The notes: generated from the sequence alone by a model not told the origin. A stretch of 64,000 nt of DNA from Phaeospirillum sp. (GCA_030651575.1 JAUSFB010000032.1:272001-336000); one strand, 5' to 3'; positions 18,856 to 31,295 are shown, numbered from the stretch's first letter. A program made the numbers and translations.

Positions 18856-20043
18856 TCAGGGCCAGGGAAAAGCCTCGGCAGTGCAAGGACAGCCCAGCAA
18901 GAAGCCCTGGGCCTCCTCGCATCCGATCAGTTTGACGAACTCCATCTGCTCCTCGGTCTCGACGCCCTCGGCCACCACCTTCAGTCCGAGGCGATGGCCC
19001 AGTTGGACCGAGCTTTCCACGATGGCGCGCGAGCCCTCCTCGGTCAGGGCCTTGGCGATGAAGGACTGATCGATCTTCAACTCTGTGAAGGGGCTGTTCT
19101 GAAGCTGCTTCAACGAGGAATAGCCGGTGCCGAAATCATCGATCGACAGCCCGAAACGCCGCATACGCAGGCGCGTGAGAATATCGAGCGAGGCGGAATA
19201 GTCGGACATCAGCGCCGTCTCGGTAATCTCGATCATGATGGTGTCGGGAAACAGGCCGCGCGCCATCACCTTGCGCAACAGCGAGTCCGGAAGGTCGAGC
19301 CGGCGTAGCGACAGCGGCGACAGGTTCAGCGCGATCCGGGGGTGCTTACCTTGCCCGCGCCAGACCCGGCATTGGTCCAGCGCCTGATCGATGATGCAAT
19401 CGGTCAGGGCCTCGATCAACCCCTCGCTCTCCGCCAGGGGAATAAAGCGATCCGGCCCGATCATCCCGTGTTCGGGATCGATCCAGCGGGCCAACACCTC
19501 CGCCCCGGTCACCTGACGGGTGGCCACGTTGAATTTCGGCTGGTAATAGGGCACCACATGACCGGCCGCCAAGGCCGCGCCGAGATGGGCGGCGGTGGGA
19601 GCAAAACGCTGCACGGCCCGCTCCACCGGCTGGGGTGGGGCCGGGGATTGGACCATGGCCAAGATATCGTAAACCGCCGACAGACTGGCCAGCTCGAACG
19701 GTTTATGGAGCACTCCGGCGACCTTGAGCCCACGGGCCTCCGCCAGCCGTCGCGCCGCGTCCAGCAAATGAATGTCGTGTCCGCTCATCAAGACCAGATG
19801 GGCGGCCGAATTGTTGTCTCCGAGGAAGCGGATGATTTCGATGCCATCCATGCCGGGCATGGCCAGATCCAGAAAGATACCCCGCAGGTCGATGGAGTAG
19901 CGGCAGGCGAAATCCTCGAAATTATCGCACCACTGGGTATCGAACCCCATGTCGTCGCCCACATCGGCGACCAGTTCGCACATGTCGCGTTCATCATCGA
20001 GAATGAGAACCGGCGGCCGGCGTGTCGTGTCAGGATCCATCAT
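18856..20043 (-). CDS. Response regulator with EAL domain (c-di-GMP phosphodiesterase)
   Basis: A 395-residue two-domain protein. The receiver domain (residues 12-130) has the phospho-acceptor in IFLDLAMPGMDG. The EAL domain that follows contains EVLARW (the EAL signature as EVL), LNLSPLSLRR, EITETAL and DDFGTGYSSLKQL, with catalytic acidic residues retained, so it should hydrolyse c-di-GMP to pGpG. It overlaps the hybrid kinase gene by ATGA, and the pair forms a two-component unit whose output is second-messenger removal, not DNA binding. Confidence 0.93.
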   Translation of the reverse strand: MMDPDTTRRPPVLILDDERDMCELVADVGDDMGFDTQWCDNFEDFACRYSIDLRGIFLDLAMPGMDGIEIIRFLGDNNSAAHLVLMSGHDIHLLDAARRLAEARGLKVAGVLHKPFELASLSAVYDILAMVQSPAPPQPVERAVQRFAPTAAHLGAALAAGHVVPYYQPKFNVATRQVTGAEVLARWIDPEHGMIGPDRFIPLAESEGLIEALTDCIIDQALDQCRVWRGQGKHPRIALNLSPLSLRRLDLPDSLLRKVMARGLFPDTIMIEITETALMSDYSASLDILTRLRMRRFGLSIDDFGTGYSSLKQLQNSPFTELKIDQSFIAKALTEEGSRAIVESSVQLGHRLGLKVVAEGVETEEQMEFVKLIGCEEAQGFLLGCPCTAEAFPWP

Positions 20044-22649
20044 GGTTGGTCGGTCTCCTCGGGCTGATCCAGCGCATCTCGAACCAGTCGCGCCAGTTCG
20101 GCCTTGCCGTAGGGCTTGATCAGCAGACGCCGGTGAAGGTTGGTTTCCTCCCCCGGACTGTTATGGGCATAACCGGTAAAGCCGGATGTGAAGACCACCC
20201 GGCAGCGACGGCCGAGTTCCCGCACCCGGCGCTCCAGGGCAAAGCCGTCGATGCCGTAGGGCATGACCACGTCCGTGAACAGCAGGTGGATATCGTCGCG
20301 CCGCTCCAGCAGCTCCAGGGCCTCGCGCGGGTCGGAGCAGACGATCGTCTCATAGCCCAGATCGTCAAGAAACTCTCCGGCGATCTCGGCCAGATATGGT
20401 TCGTCATCCACCACCAGGACAGTCTCGTCGCCCCTTGGCATGGCGGCCGCCTCCTCGACTGCTCCGGGCATCTCGGAGGCTCCGACCTGACGAGGCAGGT
20501 AAATGCGGAAGGTGGTCCCCACGCCCGGCTCGGAATAGACCCGCAGATGCCCGCCGGAACGCTTGGCAAAGCCATAGACCATGCTAAGCCCCAGGCCGGT
20601 GCCCTTGCCGCGCTCCTTGGTGGTGAAAAACGGCTCGAAAATACGATCAAGGATGTCCTTGGGAATTCCGGTGCCGGTATCACTGACCGAAGCCACCACA
20701 TAGCTTCCCGCAGCCAGATTGGGATCGATGCGACGGTATTCCGGCTCGATGATGATATTATTGGCCTCGATCATCAACGCTCCGCCTTCGGGCATGGCGT
20801 CACGGGCATTGATGGCGAGGTTGAGAAGGGAATCCTCGAATTCGCTGCGGTTGATCTCGGTCAGCCAGAGATTCGGCGCGATCCGGGTCGAGACCTCGAC
20901 CCGACGGGTCAGGGACCGCTGCAACATCTCCAACATGCCGACAACGACTTCGCCCACATCGCAGGCGGCCTTACCCTGCCCCCCCTGATCCTGGCGGGAG
21001 AAGGACAGCAGGCGCCGGGTGAGATCGGCGCCGCGTCTGGCGCTGTTCAGGGCGGTGGCGACCCGCTTGGAGGCCTTCTCATCCCCGGCCACGTTTTTTT
21101 GCAGCAACTCCAGATTGCCGGTGATGATCCCCAACAGATTGTTGAAGTCGTGAGCGATGCCGCCGGTTAGCTGCCCAACCGCCTCCAGCTTCTGAGAGCG
21201 TTGCAAGGCGGCTTCCGTCCGCTTCTGGTCGCTGAGATCGCGAATGAAGGCGGTGAACAGGCCGTGATCGGGAAGATGGGTGATGGTCAGCTCAACCGAC
21301 AACTCCCGACCGCTGGCGTGAAGCGCCGTCATTTCAAGCCGCTGGCCGGTCAGATGCGACGGCTGACCGGAGACCACCCGCGCCAATCCTCGACGATGGG
21401 CCTCGCGATGGACCTCGGGGATGATCAGATCGGCGACCTCGCGACCGATCACCGCCTGTTCCTCCACTCCGAATATTCGCTCGGCCGCCGGATTAAACTC
21501 GACAATATTGCCGTCCCGGTCGACGGTGATGATGGCGTCGAGGGCGGCGTCAAGGATGCTGCTCTTGACTTCCTCACTGGCCTCCAGCGCCCGCTTTGAT
21601 TCCAGCTGATCGGTAACATCGCGGAAGGTGATCACCGCGCCCCGCGCCCCGTCCTCCCGCTCGATCGGCGTCGAAGTATAGTGAATTGGAAAGCTGGAAC
21701 CATCCTTGCGCCAGAACAACTCGCCCTCGACCGAACATTTTGTCCCCTCGGCCAGGGTCCGGGTCAGAGGACATTCACTCGCCGGATAATAAGATCCATC
21801 GGGATGGGTATGGTGCAGCAGCGAATGCGAGCGTTGGCCAATCATCTCGGCCGCCCCGTACCCGACCATCTGTTCCGCCGCAGAATTGACAAAAACGATA
21901 TGACCCGTGTGATCGAGGCCAAGGACCCCCTCGCCCACTGCGGCCAGGATCAGCCGATTCTGTTCCTCGGCCTCCTCGTGGGCCACCAGTTCCTCGCGCA
22001 GGCGTCGGACCATGGGTTGAAACACCCCGAGCCAAGCAAACCCCAGAACCGCCACCGTCAGCAACAGCCCAAGCGTCACATAGCTGCGCAGACGCGCCAC
22101 CCGAACCCGGCCTTCCTCCTGATAACGCGCAACCACCTTTTCCAGACCGGGCAGCAGCACGGTCCGCGACATCTCCGACAGGCTTTTAAGCAGGGGATCA
22201 TCGACTCCGACGGGCAGCTCCGAGGATTCAACGAAATTGCGGGCGAAGATGACGAAGTATCGAACCCCCGCGTCCAGGCCGGTGGAAGCGCCGAAATACA
22301 GCTCCCACAGCTCCGGCGTCATCCCGCGGGCATTGCTTTCGTTGATCAGGTGAGCCTGGGCCGCCTTCATCTCCGAAGCACTGTCATTCATCAAAGTGCG
22401 AAACAGGTTGCGCTCTTCCGAAGTCGGCGCCGTCGCCACTTGCAGCGCATAGGCGATGATGCGTTGCGACAACATTCGCTGACGCCCGGCGACATTGATC
22501 AGGGCGCCGTCCTCGGAAAGCGAGCTGGCGGTCAATCCCAAAGCCTGATAACCGGCCAGGGCAAGGACCAGCAACGTCGCCAGTACCGTTGCCTGACGGC
22601 GAGCCAACCGAATCAAGAGGGCGCGGGTTATGGATCGGGTTTCTCCCAA
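20040..22649 (-). CDS. Hybrid sensor histidine kinase with PilJ-type N-terminal sensor
   Basis: An 869-residue membrane kinase. The N-terminal part has one helix, a periplasmic type IV pilus-chemotaxis (PilJ_N/NarX-like) domain with [19 protein letters not shown], and a second helix near residue 200. Two PAS domains follow, each with a helix-linker, then HisKA with [14 protein letters not shown], an HATPase domain with [14 protein letters not shown] and [11 protein letters not shown], and a C-terminal receiver ([15 protein letters not shown]). The PilJ_N fold in NarX binds nitrate or nitrite, so a small anion is one possible signal. It is the first gene of the pair with the EAL regulator. Confidence 0.93.
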   Translation of the reverse strand: MGETRSITRALLIRLARRQATVLATLLVLALAGYQALGLTASSLSEDGALINVAGRQRMLSQRIIAYALQVATAPTSEERNLFRTLMNDSASEMKAAQAHLINESNARGMTPELWELYFGASTGLDAGVRYFVIFARNFVESSELPVGVDDPLLKSLSEMSRTVLLPGLEKVVARYQEEGRVRVARLRSYVTLGLLLTVAVLGFAWLGVFQPMVRRLREELVAHEEAEEQNRLILAAVGEGVLGLDHTGHIVFVNSAAEQMVGYGAAEMIGQRSHSLLHHTHPDGSYYPASECPLTRTLAEGTKCSVEGELFWRKDGSSFPIHYTSTPIEREDGARGAVITFRDVTDQLESKRALEASEEVKSSILDAALDAIITVDRDGNIVEFNPAAERIFGVEEQAVIGREVADLIIPEVHREAHRRGLARVVSGQPSHLTGQRLEMTALHASGRELSVELTITHLPDHGLFTAFIRDLSDQKRTEAALQRSQKLEAVGQLTGGIAHDFNNLLGIITGNLELLQKNVAGDEKASKRVATALNSARRGADLTRRLLSFSRQDQGGQGKAACDVGEVVVGMLEMLQRSLTRRVEVSTRIAPNLWLTEINRSEFEDSLLNLAINARDAMPEGGALMIEANNIIIEPEYRRIDPNLAAGSYVVASVSDTGTGIPKDILDRIFEPFFTTKERGKGTGLGLSMVYGFAKRSGGHLRVYSEPGVGTTFRIYLPRQVGASEMPGAVEEAAAMPRGDETVLVVDDEPYLAEIAGEFLDDLGYETIVCSDPREALELLERRDDIHLLFTDVVMPYGIDGFALERRVRELGRRCRVVFTSGFTGYAHNSPGEETNLHRRLLIKPYGKAELARLVRDALDQPEETDQP

Positions 22650-22787
22650 CGACCTCCCTCCCCTTTGCAGCCTGCCAATAGTTAATCCCTAAATTACAGC
22701 AAAGGGACCACGCATACATCATATATATGCCGTTCGAATGGTGCGAGTGGCTATACAATGGTTATATAAGGAAGCGAAATACCGGTT

Positions 22788-23021
22788 TCAATACGGACAA
22801 TCGGCGCGTCCGCACGCCCTAGTCGTCGAATCGGCCTGCCACGTTCCGCAGATGCGGCACTCCACCATGGTTTCCGCCTTGATCCCGGCGGCCCGATCCG
22901 GTCGGCTTGCCGGCCCCGGCGACTCGCCCCGGCGCTTCACCTCGGCCACACGCACGAGATACTTGAAGCCGAACCAGACGATGGCGATGACCACGACGGT
23001 CAGAAGCGTTTTTCCGAACAT
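22788..23021 (-). CDS. Small membrane protein with zinc-ribbon (PP0621-like)
   Basis: A 77-residue protein with one N-terminal helix (MFGKTLLTVVVIAIVWFGFKYL) and a short C-terminal zinc-ribbon-like CRICGTW...TRACGRADCPY. This layout recalls the PP0621 family of small inner-membrane proteins of unknown function. I chose ATG 23021 because the upstream in-frame sequence overlaps the methyltransferase and lacks similarity. It lies 31 bp downstream of the methyltransferase and probably shares its transcript. Confidence 0.72.
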   Translation of the reverse strand: MFGKTLLTVVVIAIVWFGFKYLVRVAEVKRRGESPGPASRPDRAAGIKAETMVECRICGTWQADSTTRACGRADCPY

Positions 23022-23052
23022 GCCGCCGTTATCGCCCGTGAAGGACAAGGGG

Positions 23053-23805
23053 TCAAGACGTGTGAAGCGCCTGACCGCCGCGCAACACCGCCTCCGCCGC
23101 CTCGGTGAAGCCGCCATCGTCGCGGTGAAGCACAAGACCGGGCAAAAGCTCCAGCGGCGCCCGCGATCCCTTGCGGGCCAACACCAGAACCCTCCCGGCC
23201 GGACGCCCGGCCTTGGGCCATAACGGCAGGATACGAATCGCACCGGCGCCGCTCCCCCTCAGCGCCGCCAGCAGATCCGCCAGACGGTCGGCGCGATGGA
23301 TGGCCGCCATCCGTCCCTTGGGCTTCAGCAACCTCATCGACGCTTTGACCCACATGGCCAGATCGACCTCACCCTCCACATTGGCGATTTCCTTAATGAC
23401 GCCGGGCGGCGGCGTGCCCTGCTCCGGCCGATGAAAGGGCGGGTTGGTCATGACATGATCGAACCCGCCCAGGGTCGGAGGAATGGCCGCAACCGAGCCC
23501 TCGACCACCCGAAAGCTCTCGCTCCGGCCATTGGCCTCGGCGTTCAGACGGGCCAACCCCGCCAATTCGGGCTGAAGTTCCAGACCAGTAATCTGCAACT
23601 GGGGCAGACGGGCCAGCAGGCACAACGCGGCCGCCCCGACGCCACAGCCCAGATCAAGCACGCTTTCACCCGGCTTGGCCGCCACGGCCGCGGCCAGCAT
23701 CACCGGGTCGATGGCGGCGCGATAACCGCAAGCAGGCTGACGCAGGCCTATGCGCCCCCCCAAAAGGCGGTCCTCGGTGGTGACGAAGAGGGATTCTGTC
23801 TGCAT
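23053..23805 (-). CDS. tRNA1(Val) (adenine37-N6)-methyltransferase-like protein
   Basis: SAM-dependent methyltransferase of the TrmN6/YfiC type, 250 residues from ATG 23805. It has the SAM-binding motif VLDLGCGVGAAAL, the acidic loop GLELQPELAGLA, and the adenine N6-methyltransferase motif MTNPPFHRP. The E. coli homologue methylates A37 of valine tRNA; A37 is present in the tRNA-Val of this window. The upstream ORF extension to 24213 overlaps the divergent polyprenyl synthase and is rejected. Substrate is inferred from family. Confidence 0.85.
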   Translation of the reverse strand: MQTESLFVTTEDRLLGGRIGLRQPACGYRAAIDPVMLAAAVAAKPGESVLDLGCGVGAAALCLLARLPQLQITGLELQPELAGLARLNAEANGRSESFRVVEGSVAAIPPTLGGFDHVMTNPPFHRPEQGTPPPGVIKEIANVEGEVDLAMWVKASMRLLKPKGRMAAIHRADRLADLLAALRGSGAGAIRILPLWPKAGRPAGRVLVLARKGSRAPLELLPGLVLHRDDGGFTEAAEAVLRGGQALHTS

Positions 23806-23919
23806 GAATTCGCTATAAACCGGCAAATTAGGGAGATGCAAGCTTGACCGACTTTCCGCCACAACACTATGTTCGTCCTGCGGGTAGGGACAACCCCGCA
23901 GGCGGGGAGTTTCGACATC

Positions 23920-24939
23920 GTGGCGATCGTGGTCAATTTCGAGGATGAACGCGGGAAAAAAGCCAAGAGCTTCGACGCTCTTGTGGCCTTGGTGAAAGAC
24001 GACCTTCAGAAGGTCAACCGCACCATCGTCGACCGCATGCACAGTCCCGTCGCGCTGATTCCGCAACTGGCCGGCCATATCATCGCCGCCGGCGGCAAGC
24101 GGCTGCGCCCAGTGCTGACCCTGGCCTCGGCCAAGCTGGCCGGCCACGAGGGCGAGCGCCATGTGAAGCTGGCCGCCTGCGTCGAATTCATCCACACCGC
24201 CACCCTGCTGCATGACGACGTGGTCGACGAGTCCGACCTGCGACGCGGTCAGGCCTCTGCCAACGCCCTGTTCGGCAACAAGCCCAGCGTCCTGGTCGGC
24301 GACTTCCTGTTCTCGCGCTCGTTCGAGCTGATGGTCGAGGACGGCTCGCTGTCGGTGCTGGCCATCCTGTCGCGCGCCTCCTCGGTCATCGCCGAGGGCG
24401 AAGTGCTCCAGCTGATCACCGCCAACGACACCGAAACCAGCGAGGACTCCTATCTGGAGGTCATCCGCTCCAAGACCGCCGCGCTGTTCGCCGCCGCCTG
24501 CCGTATCGGCGCGGTGGTGGCGGAGCGGCCCAAGATCGAGGAAGAGGCGCTGGAATCCTACGGCCTCAACCTGGGTATCGCCTTCCAGCTGATTGATGAC
24601 GTGCTGGACTACTCTGCCAAGCAGGCCGTGCTGGGCAAGACGGTGGGCGACGATTTCCGGGAAGGCAAGATCACCCTGCCGCTAATTCTGGCCTTCCGTC
24701 GCGGCGACGACGACCAACGCACCTTCTGGCGCCGCTGCGTCGAGGATCTGAACCAGGAAGACGGCGACCTGGACCGCGCCATCGCCCTGATGGAAAAGCA
24801 CGGCAGCCTCGCCGCTACCGTCGCCCGCGCCCGCCACTATGGCGAGATCGCCCGCGACGCCCTGGGTATCTTCCCCGATTCCCCGGTCAAGCAGGCCATG
24901 ATCGACGTTATCGACTTCTGCATCGACCGGGCTTACTGA
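23920..24939 (+). CDS. ispB: Octaprenyl/polyprenyl diphosphate synthase
   Basis: Trans-prenyltransferase that makes the side chain of ubiquinone. Contains [19 protein letters not shown] and [15 protein letters not shown], plus [11 protein letters not shown] early on. I favour the GTG at 23920, which follows GGGGAG by ten bases and gives 339 residues; an ATG at 23869 adds 17 residues but lies over a hairpin-forming leader and lacks a ribosome site. Chain length cannot be set from sequence alone. Its 3' end overlaps convergent cueR by 7 bp. Confidence 0.93.
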   Translation: MAIVVNFEDERGKKAKSFDALVALVKDDLQKVNRTIVDRMHSPVALIPQLAGHIIAAGGKRLRPVLTLASAKLAGHEGERHVKLAACVEFIHTATLLHDDVVDESDLRRGQASANALFGNKPSVLVGDFLFSRSFELMVEDGSLSVLAILSRASSVIAEGEVLQLITANDTETSEDSYLEVIRSKTAALFAAACRIGAVVAERPKIEEEALESYGLNLGIAFQLIDDVLDYSAKQAVLGKTVGDDFREGKITLPLILAFRRGDDDQRTFWRRCVEDLNQEDGDLDRAIALMEKHGSLAATVARARHYGEIARDALGIFPDSPVKQAMIDVIDFCIDRAY

Positions 24940-25319
24940 GTCAGTCCATCCAGGATCGGGCAATCGGGATGATCATTGCCGCAACAGCGGTTGGTCAGGT
25001 CCAGCAACGTCCTGCGGATAGAATCCAGTTCGGCGATCTTGCGCTCGATGGCGGCGACGTGATTAAGGGCGATGGCCTTGACGTCGGCGCTGGCGCGGGA
25101 CCGGTCGCGCCACAGTTCCAGCAGCCCCCCCACGTCTTCCACCGAAAAACCCAACGAGCGGGCGCGGTGAATAAAACGCAAGGTCTCGACCTCGTTGGCG
25201 GTATAGGCCCGGTAACCGGCCGCGGTGCGCCCCGCGGCCGGAATCAGGCCGATGGATTCATAGTAGCGGATGGTTTTGGCCGAAACCCCCGAGCGTCGCG
25301 CCGCCTCACCGATATTCAC
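24933..25319 (-). CDS. cueR: MerR-family copper-responsive regulator CueR
   Basis: Metal-sensing activator that underwinds promoters with a 19-bp spacer. The product begins [21 protein letters not shown] (GTG start at 25319, five bases after GGAGG), has a dimerisation helix, and ends with the Cu(I)/Ag(I)-type loop containing [11 protein letters not shown]. The GTG overlaps the copA stop as GTGA, so cueR is downstream of and coupled to the pump it should control. An in-frame TTG at 25331 is a less likely start. Confidence 0.93.
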   Translation of the reverse strand: MNIGEAARRSGVSAKTIRYYESIGLIPAAGRTAAGYRAYTANEVETLRFIHRARSLGFSVEDVGGLLELWRDRSRASADVKAIALNHVAAIERKIAELDSIRRTLLDLTNRCCGNDHPDCPILDGLTQ

Positions 25320-27505
25320 CGCATCCTCCAACGCCGCAGCAGCAGGGAATTCGACACCACCGACACCGACGACATGGCCATGGCCGCCCCGGCGATCACC
25401 GGAGTCAGCAAGCCGGCGGCGGCGGCAGGAATCGCCACTACGTTATAGGCGAAGGCCCAGAACAGGTTCTGGCGGATCTTGCGGGTCGTGGCGCGCGAGA
25501 TGGACAGCGCCTCGGCCAGCAACGCCGGATCGCCCCGCACCAGGGTGATGCCGGCTGCCTGCATCGCCACATCGCTGCCGGTTCCCATGGCGATCCCGAT
25601 ATGGGCGGCGGCCAGGGCGGGGGCGTCGTTGACGCCATCGCCCACCATGGCGACCACCCGCCCCGTTCCCTTGAGCTTGGCGACCTCGGCGGCCTTGTCC
25701 TCGGGCAACACCTCCGCCACCACCCGGTCGATGCCGACTGCATCGGCAACGACACGCGCCGCCAGCGCATTGTCGCCGGTCAGCATCACCGTCTCGACTC
25801 CCAGCGCCCGGAGCGCCGCCACCGCCCTGGCGGAACTCGGCTTGACCGGATCGGCCACAGAAACGAAACCCAACCCCCGCCCAGCCTCCGCCACCCACAT
25901 GATGGTGCGGCCCAAGGCCTCTTCCGCCGCCGCCAGGGCGAACAGGGACGAGAGATCGATATTCTCCTCGATCATCAACCGGCGGCTGCCGATCAGCAGG
26001 GTGCGCCCCTCCACGGTGGCGACAAGGCCTCGGCCGGGCAGGCTGCGGAACTCGGACACGGCCGCCAGCGCCTCGGGCGGCACGGCGGCCAGCACGGCAC
26101 GGGCCAGCGGATGCTCGCTACCCTGCTGGGCCGAGGCCGCCAACCGCAAGAATGCGTCCCGGTCGCCATCGACAGCCATGGCCGAGATCATCGCCGGACG
26201 GCCTTGGGTCAGGGTTCCGGTCTTATCGAAGACCACCACCGAAACGTGATGGGCACGCTCAAGCGCCTCGGCATCCTTGATCAGGATGCCGTGCCGCGCC
26301 GCTACTCCGGTTCCGACCATGATCCCGGTGGGCGTCGCCAACCCCAGCGCGCAGGGACAGGCGATCACCAGGACCGAGACCGCAGCGACGAAGGCGGTCT
26401 GAATATCTCCCGCCACCAGCCACCAGCCAAGGAACGAAGCCAGCGCCACCGCCACCACCACCGGCACGAAGACCGCCGAAATCCGATCCACCAGCTTTTG
26501 CACCGGCGCCTTGCTGGCCTGAGCCCCCTGGACCATGCGGATGATACGGCTGATGGTGGATTCGGTGCCGACCCGGGTGGCTGCAACCCGCAACATTCCA
26601 TCGCCGTTGACGGCACCCGCCACCACTCCATCGCCCACACCCTTAGCGACGGGCAGGCTTTCGCCGGTGATCAGGGACTCGTCCATCTGGCTTTGCCCCT
26701 CGACCACCGCGCCATCCACCGGCACGATCTCGCCCGGACGCACCACGACGATTTCGCCTACCGCCACCAGGGCGGCGGGAACCTCCAGGATCACGCCGTC
26801 GCGCTCGACCCGGGCAATGTCGGGACGCAGCCGCATCAGCGCCCGAATGGCTCCGGCGGCCGAGCGCTTGGCCCTGGTCTCCAACCCCTTGCCCAGCAGC
26901 ACCAGGGTGATGACCACGGCGGCCCCCTCGAAGTAAAGATTGCCGTGATGGGCGTCACCGGCCACCACATGCCAGGCCGACAGGCCAAAGGCAGCCGAAG
27001 TGCCCAGCGCCACCAACACATCCATATTGCCGATACCGCCCCGAAGCGAAGTCCAGGCCCCCCGATAAAAGCGCCCGCCGATCCAGAACTGCACCGGAGC
27101 CGCCAGGGCCAGTTGCAGCCAGGGTGGGATCATTACATGAGCGCCGGACAGGTCGAGAATCATCTGCCCCACCAATGGCAGGGTCAGCATGGCCGCCACC
27201 GTCAGCAGCAGCAGCTGGTGGCGGGCCTCTGCTTCATATTCGGCTTCGGCCCGGTCCAGATCCTCCTCGCCGGATCGGGCGAGATCGGCCTGAAAGCCGG
27301 CCTTGACGATCGCCTCCACCAACTGCTCCGGGCGGGTCAAGGTGGGGTCATAGCGGATATCGGCCCGCTCGGCCGCCAGACTGACCAGAGCGCGATCAAC
27401 CCCCGCGACCTTCCCCAGGACCCGCTCCAGCCGGGTTGAACAGGCGGCGCAGGTCATGCCCTTGATGGGCAAGGATAGGCTGGCCGGCTGAGGTTGATGC
27501 GTCAT
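25316..27505 (-). CDS. copA: Copper-exporting P1B-type ATPase CopA
   Basis: Inner-membrane Cu(I) efflux pump of 729 residues. It has one heavy-metal-associated domain ([15 protein letters not shown]), the metal-transport motif CPC in [13 protein letters not shown], the phosphorylation site DKTGTLTQG, the nucleotide-domain SEHPLA motif, and [13 protein letters not shown]. Eight helices are expected. It is preceded by a perfect copper-type palindrome at 27543-27569 and followed by cueR, so expression is probably induced by Cu(I). Confidence 0.97.
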   Translation of the reverse strand: MTHQPQPASLSLPIKGMTCAACSTRLERVLGKVAGVDRALVSLAAERADIRYDPTLTRPEQLVEAIVKAGFQADLARSGEEDLDRAEAEYEAEARHQLLLLTVAAMLTLPLVGQMILDLSGAHVMIPPWLQLALAAPVQFWIGGRFYRGAWTSLRGGIGNMDVLVALGTSAAFGLSAWHVVAGDAHHGNLYFEGAAVVITLVLLGKGLETRAKRSAAGAIRALMRLRPDIARVERDGVILEVPAALVAVGEIVVVRPGEIVPVDGAVVEGQSQMDESLITGESLPVAKGVGDGVVAGAVNGDGMLRVAATRVGTESTISRIIRMVQGAQASKAPVQKLVDRISAVFVPVVVAVALASFLGWWLVAGDIQTAFVAAVSVLVIACPCALGLATPTGIMVGTGVAARHGILIKDAEALERAHHVSVVVFDKTGTLTQGRPAMISAMAVDGDRDAFLRLAASAQQGSEHPLARAVLAAVPPEALAAVSEFRSLPGRGLVATVEGRTLLIGSRRLMIEENIDLSSLFALAAAEEALGRTIMWVAEAGRGLGFVSVADPVKPSSARAVAALRALGVETVMLTGDNALAARVVADAVGIDRVVAEVLPEDKAAEVAKLKGTGRVVAMVGDGVNDAPALAAAHIGIAMGTGSDVAMQAAGITLVRGDPALLAEALSISRATTRKIRQNLFWAFAYNVVAIPAAAAGLLTPVIAGAAMAMSSVSVVSNSLLLRRWRMR

Positions 27506-27542
27506 GGCGGAGTCCTTATTCTATGCGTCTACCCGACCATAA

Positions 27543-27569
27543 TTGACCTTCCAGTGACTGGAAGGTCAA
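27543..27569 (-). promoter_or_regulatory. CueR operator/promoter of copA
   Basis: A perfect 27-bp palindrome, TTGACCTTCCAGT-G-ACTGGAAGGTCAA, contains the ACCTTCC..GGAAGGT core of copper MerR operators, with TTGACC serving as the -35 on the minus strand. A 19-base spacer leads to AATTAT as a weak -10. It lies about 40 bases upstream of copA. Confidence 0.85.
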
Positions 27570-27658
27570 GGGAAGACGCATGTGAAGCCTCCTTGCCGCA
27601 GCCCCGGAATGCCGTTATCAATACCTTTCTGATAAACACCATCGAGTCGCGAGGGGTC

Positions 27659-28033
27659 ATGAGCCGGATTCTGATCGTCGAAGACACCAAGCTGATGCAA
27701 GAGACTCTGGTCGATGTGCTTGGCGCCGTCGGCCACGACATCGTGACCGCCGATAATGGCGTTCACGCGGTGGAGATCGTTGCCGCAGGCAAGACGTTCG
27801 ACATTATCGTCACTGACATCATCATGCCCGAAATGGACGGTATCCAAACCATCCTCGAACTCCAGACCATGCTGCCGACGGCGCGGATCATCGCCATCTC
27901 CGGCGGCAGCGCCCGCATGGAGAAGGCCCAGGGATTGGATACCGCCCGTCGGCTCGGGGCCGTAGCGGTGCTGGAAAAGCCGTTCGAGGTTGACGCCCTG
28001 CTGGACGCCATCAACGCCGCCGCCAAGGCCTAG
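27659..28033 (+). CDS. Single-domain response regulator
   Basis: A stand-alone CheY-like receiver of 124 residues. It starts MSRILIVEDTKLMQETLV, with the acidic pair early on, the phospho-acceptor in IIVTDIIMPEMDG, the switch Ser in IIAISGGS and the Lys in VLEKPFEVD. There is no output domain. The start is ATG 27659. It diverges from copA and has no kinase beside it; it may interact with a kinase or motor elsewhere. Confidence 0.92.
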   Translation: MSRILIVEDTKLMQETLVDVLGAVGHDIVTADNGVHAVEIVAAGKTFDIIVTDIIMPEMDGIQTILELQTMLPTARIIAISGGSARMEKAQGLDTARRLGAVAVLEKPFEVDALLDAINAAAKA

Positions 28034-28049
28034 AAGGCGGATTTCAACG

Positions 28050-28976
28050 CTAATACGCCAACCCGGTCCGAACCTCGTTCAACGTGCGGCAGACATAGTT
28101 CCAATAGGCGTGCGCTCCCGCGACGTCATCCGGGCCGGAATCGGAGTCAAGCCCGATCCAGGCGGCCCCGTTCTCGAAGGAATACGGCGCGGCCACGCGG
28201 ACCACCGGGCGGTCATCCTCGGGAACCGGCGCCAGTTCGGCCGGCCGATACGCCTCGGGGAAACCCAATTGAATGGCATCGTCGCCATGGCCGAAAATCC
28301 AGTCGCACAAGGCCCGCGACCAGGAAACAAAGTCGTCACGTTCCGCCGCCGAGACGAATTCGAGAATCTGCTTGGCATAAGCATAGGTGAGGCATGCATA
28401 GGCGCGACCATCGCTGCGCTGGCTACGGGCGGCAAAGCGGTCTAGCACCCCGGCCTTGGTCAGGTGACGGTTTGATTCCCGCGCCACGCCGTTGGTTCCC
28501 TCGGCATCGTAGAAGCGGGCCTTGAGCCTACCGTCCATGCCGGGAACCACCCCGACCAGGGCGTGCCCCACATGGGACGACAACTCGGTCAGGAAGCTGT
28601 CGATCGCCTCGCGATTGGCCGGTTTTTCCAACACGATATAGACGTAGATCGGCGGCAGATCGACGGCGCTGTGCTCGTTGCCCTTGACCAGGTCGGTGAC
28701 CGCATCCTCGGGAACGTCATCTTCCACCGAATACAGCTCACCATCGGGAAAACCCAGGAAAGCCCCGGCGATGGGACCAACCCCAGGCTCCACATAGCCG
28801 TATTCAACCAGCCTGAACGGCGCCAATTCACGCCACAGCGCGGTCGCGGCCGGGTTGGCCGGCGCCCGCGTCTCGCCCTCGGCGGCCTGTTCGGCCAACA
28901 AAGTGAGGAAAGCATCCACCGCCCGCGTCGTATCGATGCGGATGCGGATGACGTCGTCCATGGGTTCCTGCGGCAT
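28050..28976 (-). CDS. Hypothetical protein (308 residues)
   Basis: Soluble acidic protein with no signal peptide and no motif I recognise. It contains a central stretch GMDGRLKARFYDAEGTNGVA, then AYACLTYAYAKQILEFV and a C-terminal GLDSDSGPDDVAGAHAYWNY. The start at ATG 28976 follows AAGGGG; ATG 28961 (MDDVIRIRID) is an alternative. Codon use is like that of its neighbours, so it is probably native. It diverges from the LIV transporter operon. Confidence 0.75.
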   Translation of the reverse strand: MPQEPMDDVIRIRIDTTRAVDAFLTLLAEQAAEGETRAPANPAATALWRELAPFRLVEYGYVEPGVGPIAGAFLGFPDGELYSVEDDVPEDAVTDLVKGNEHSAVDLPPIYVYIVLEKPANREAIDSFLTELSSHVGHALVGVVPGMDGRLKARFYDAEGTNGVARESNRHLTKAGVLDRFAARSQRSDGRAYACLTYAYAKQILEFVSAAERDDFVSWSRALCDWIFGHGDDAIQLGFPEAYRPAELAPVPEDDRPVVRVAAPYSFENGAAWIGLDSDSGPDDVAGAHAYWNYVCRTLNEVRTGLAY

Positions 28977-29153
28977 CCGAATCCCCTTCCGATCCCCAAT
29001 TCCAGCGATGAATTGTACCAGAGAAGGCCGTGCGGGCGATGAAAAAGCATTATGCCGAAACGGTTGTCAGCCTTCCTGGTTGACAGGATCGCATCGCCGA
29101 GTACGTTTCTCCCAACCGGGCAGAAACAAACCGGGGAAAAACAGGGTGGATGG

Positions 29154-30068
29154 ATGGAATATTTCCTCCAGCAATTGATCAACGGACTGACGCTGGGAGC
29201 GATCTATGGCTTGATCGCCATCGGTTACACCATGGTTTACGGCATCATCGGCATGATCAATTTCGCCCATGGCGAAATCTACATGTTGGGCGCGTTCATC
29301 TCGCTGATCGCCTTTCTCGCCGCCACCACCATCGGGGGCAGTTCGGTTCCCATCGCCCTGGTGATAACCCTGTTCGCGACCATGATCTTCACCTCGTTAT
29401 GGGGTTGGACGGTAGAGCGGATCGCCTATCGGCCGCTGCGGAGCGCGCCTCGGCTGGCGCCGCTGATTTCGGCCATCGGCGTATCCATCGTGTTGCAGAA
29501 TTTCAGTCAGCTGGCCCAGGGCGCGCGGGTCAAGCCGCTGCCGCCGGTCTTTCACGGCGGCGTCACCTTGATGGAAGGCGGCGACTTCACCGTTTCGCTG
29601 AACTGGCTACAGATCGTCATCATGGCCCTGACCCTGGTTCTGATGCTGGGCTTTACCTGGCTGATCACCCGAACCGCGCTGGGACGCGCCCAACGGGCGA
29701 CCGAGCAGGACCGGACCATGGCCGCCCTGCTCGGCATCGACGTGGACCGCATCGTGTCGGCGACCTTTGTCATGGGTGCGGTCCTGGCCAGCGTCGCCGG
29801 CTTGATGGTGACGCTGTATTACGGCGTGATCGACTTCTATATTGGCTTCCTGGCCGGCATCAAAGCCTTTACCGCCGCCGTGCTGGGCGGCATCGGATCA
29901 CTCCCCGGCGCCATGCTGGGGGGCTTGCTGATCGGGCTGATCGAGGCATTCTGGTCGGGCTATTTCTCCATCGAGTACAAGGACGTCGCAACCTTCGGCA
30001 TCTTGGTGATGGTGCTGCTGTTCCGCCCCACCGGCCTGCTTGGCCGACCGGATGTGGAGAAAATCTGA
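29154..30068 (+). CDS. livH: Branched-chain amino acid ABC transporter permease LivH (system 1)
   Basis: Inner-membrane permease, 304 residues from ATG 29154, with about eight helices. The family signature at the start, [23 protein letters not shown] followed by [16 protein letters not shown], is clear, as is the coupling loop [22 protein letters not shown]. An in-frame extension to 29052 has no similarity. First gene of livHMGF, with livM starting 1 bp after its stop. Confidence 0.95.
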   Translation: MEYFLQQLINGLTLGAIYGLIAIGYTMVYGIIGMINFAHGEIYMLGAFISLIAFLAATTIGGSSVPIALVITLFATMIFTSLWGWTVERIAYRPLRSAPRLAPLISAIGVSIVLQNFSQLAQGARVKPLPPVFHGGVTLMEGGDFTVSLNWLQIVIMALTLVLMLGFTWLITRTALGRAQRATEQDRTMAALLGIDVDRIVSATFVMGAVLASVAGLMVTLYYGVIDFYIGFLAGIKAFTAAVLGGIGSLPGAMLGGLLIGLIEAFWSGYFSIEYKDVATFGILVMVLLFRPTGLLGRPDVEKI

Positions 30069-30069
30069 G

Positions 30070-31295
<1,226 letters not shown>

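Noticed and set aside
23869-23919. ATG 23869 as the start of the polyprenyl synthase
   Set aside because: It has no ribosome site and the segment folds into a CTGCGGG/CCCGCAG hairpin; the GTG at 23920 after GGGGAG is preferred, though the longer form cannot be excluded.
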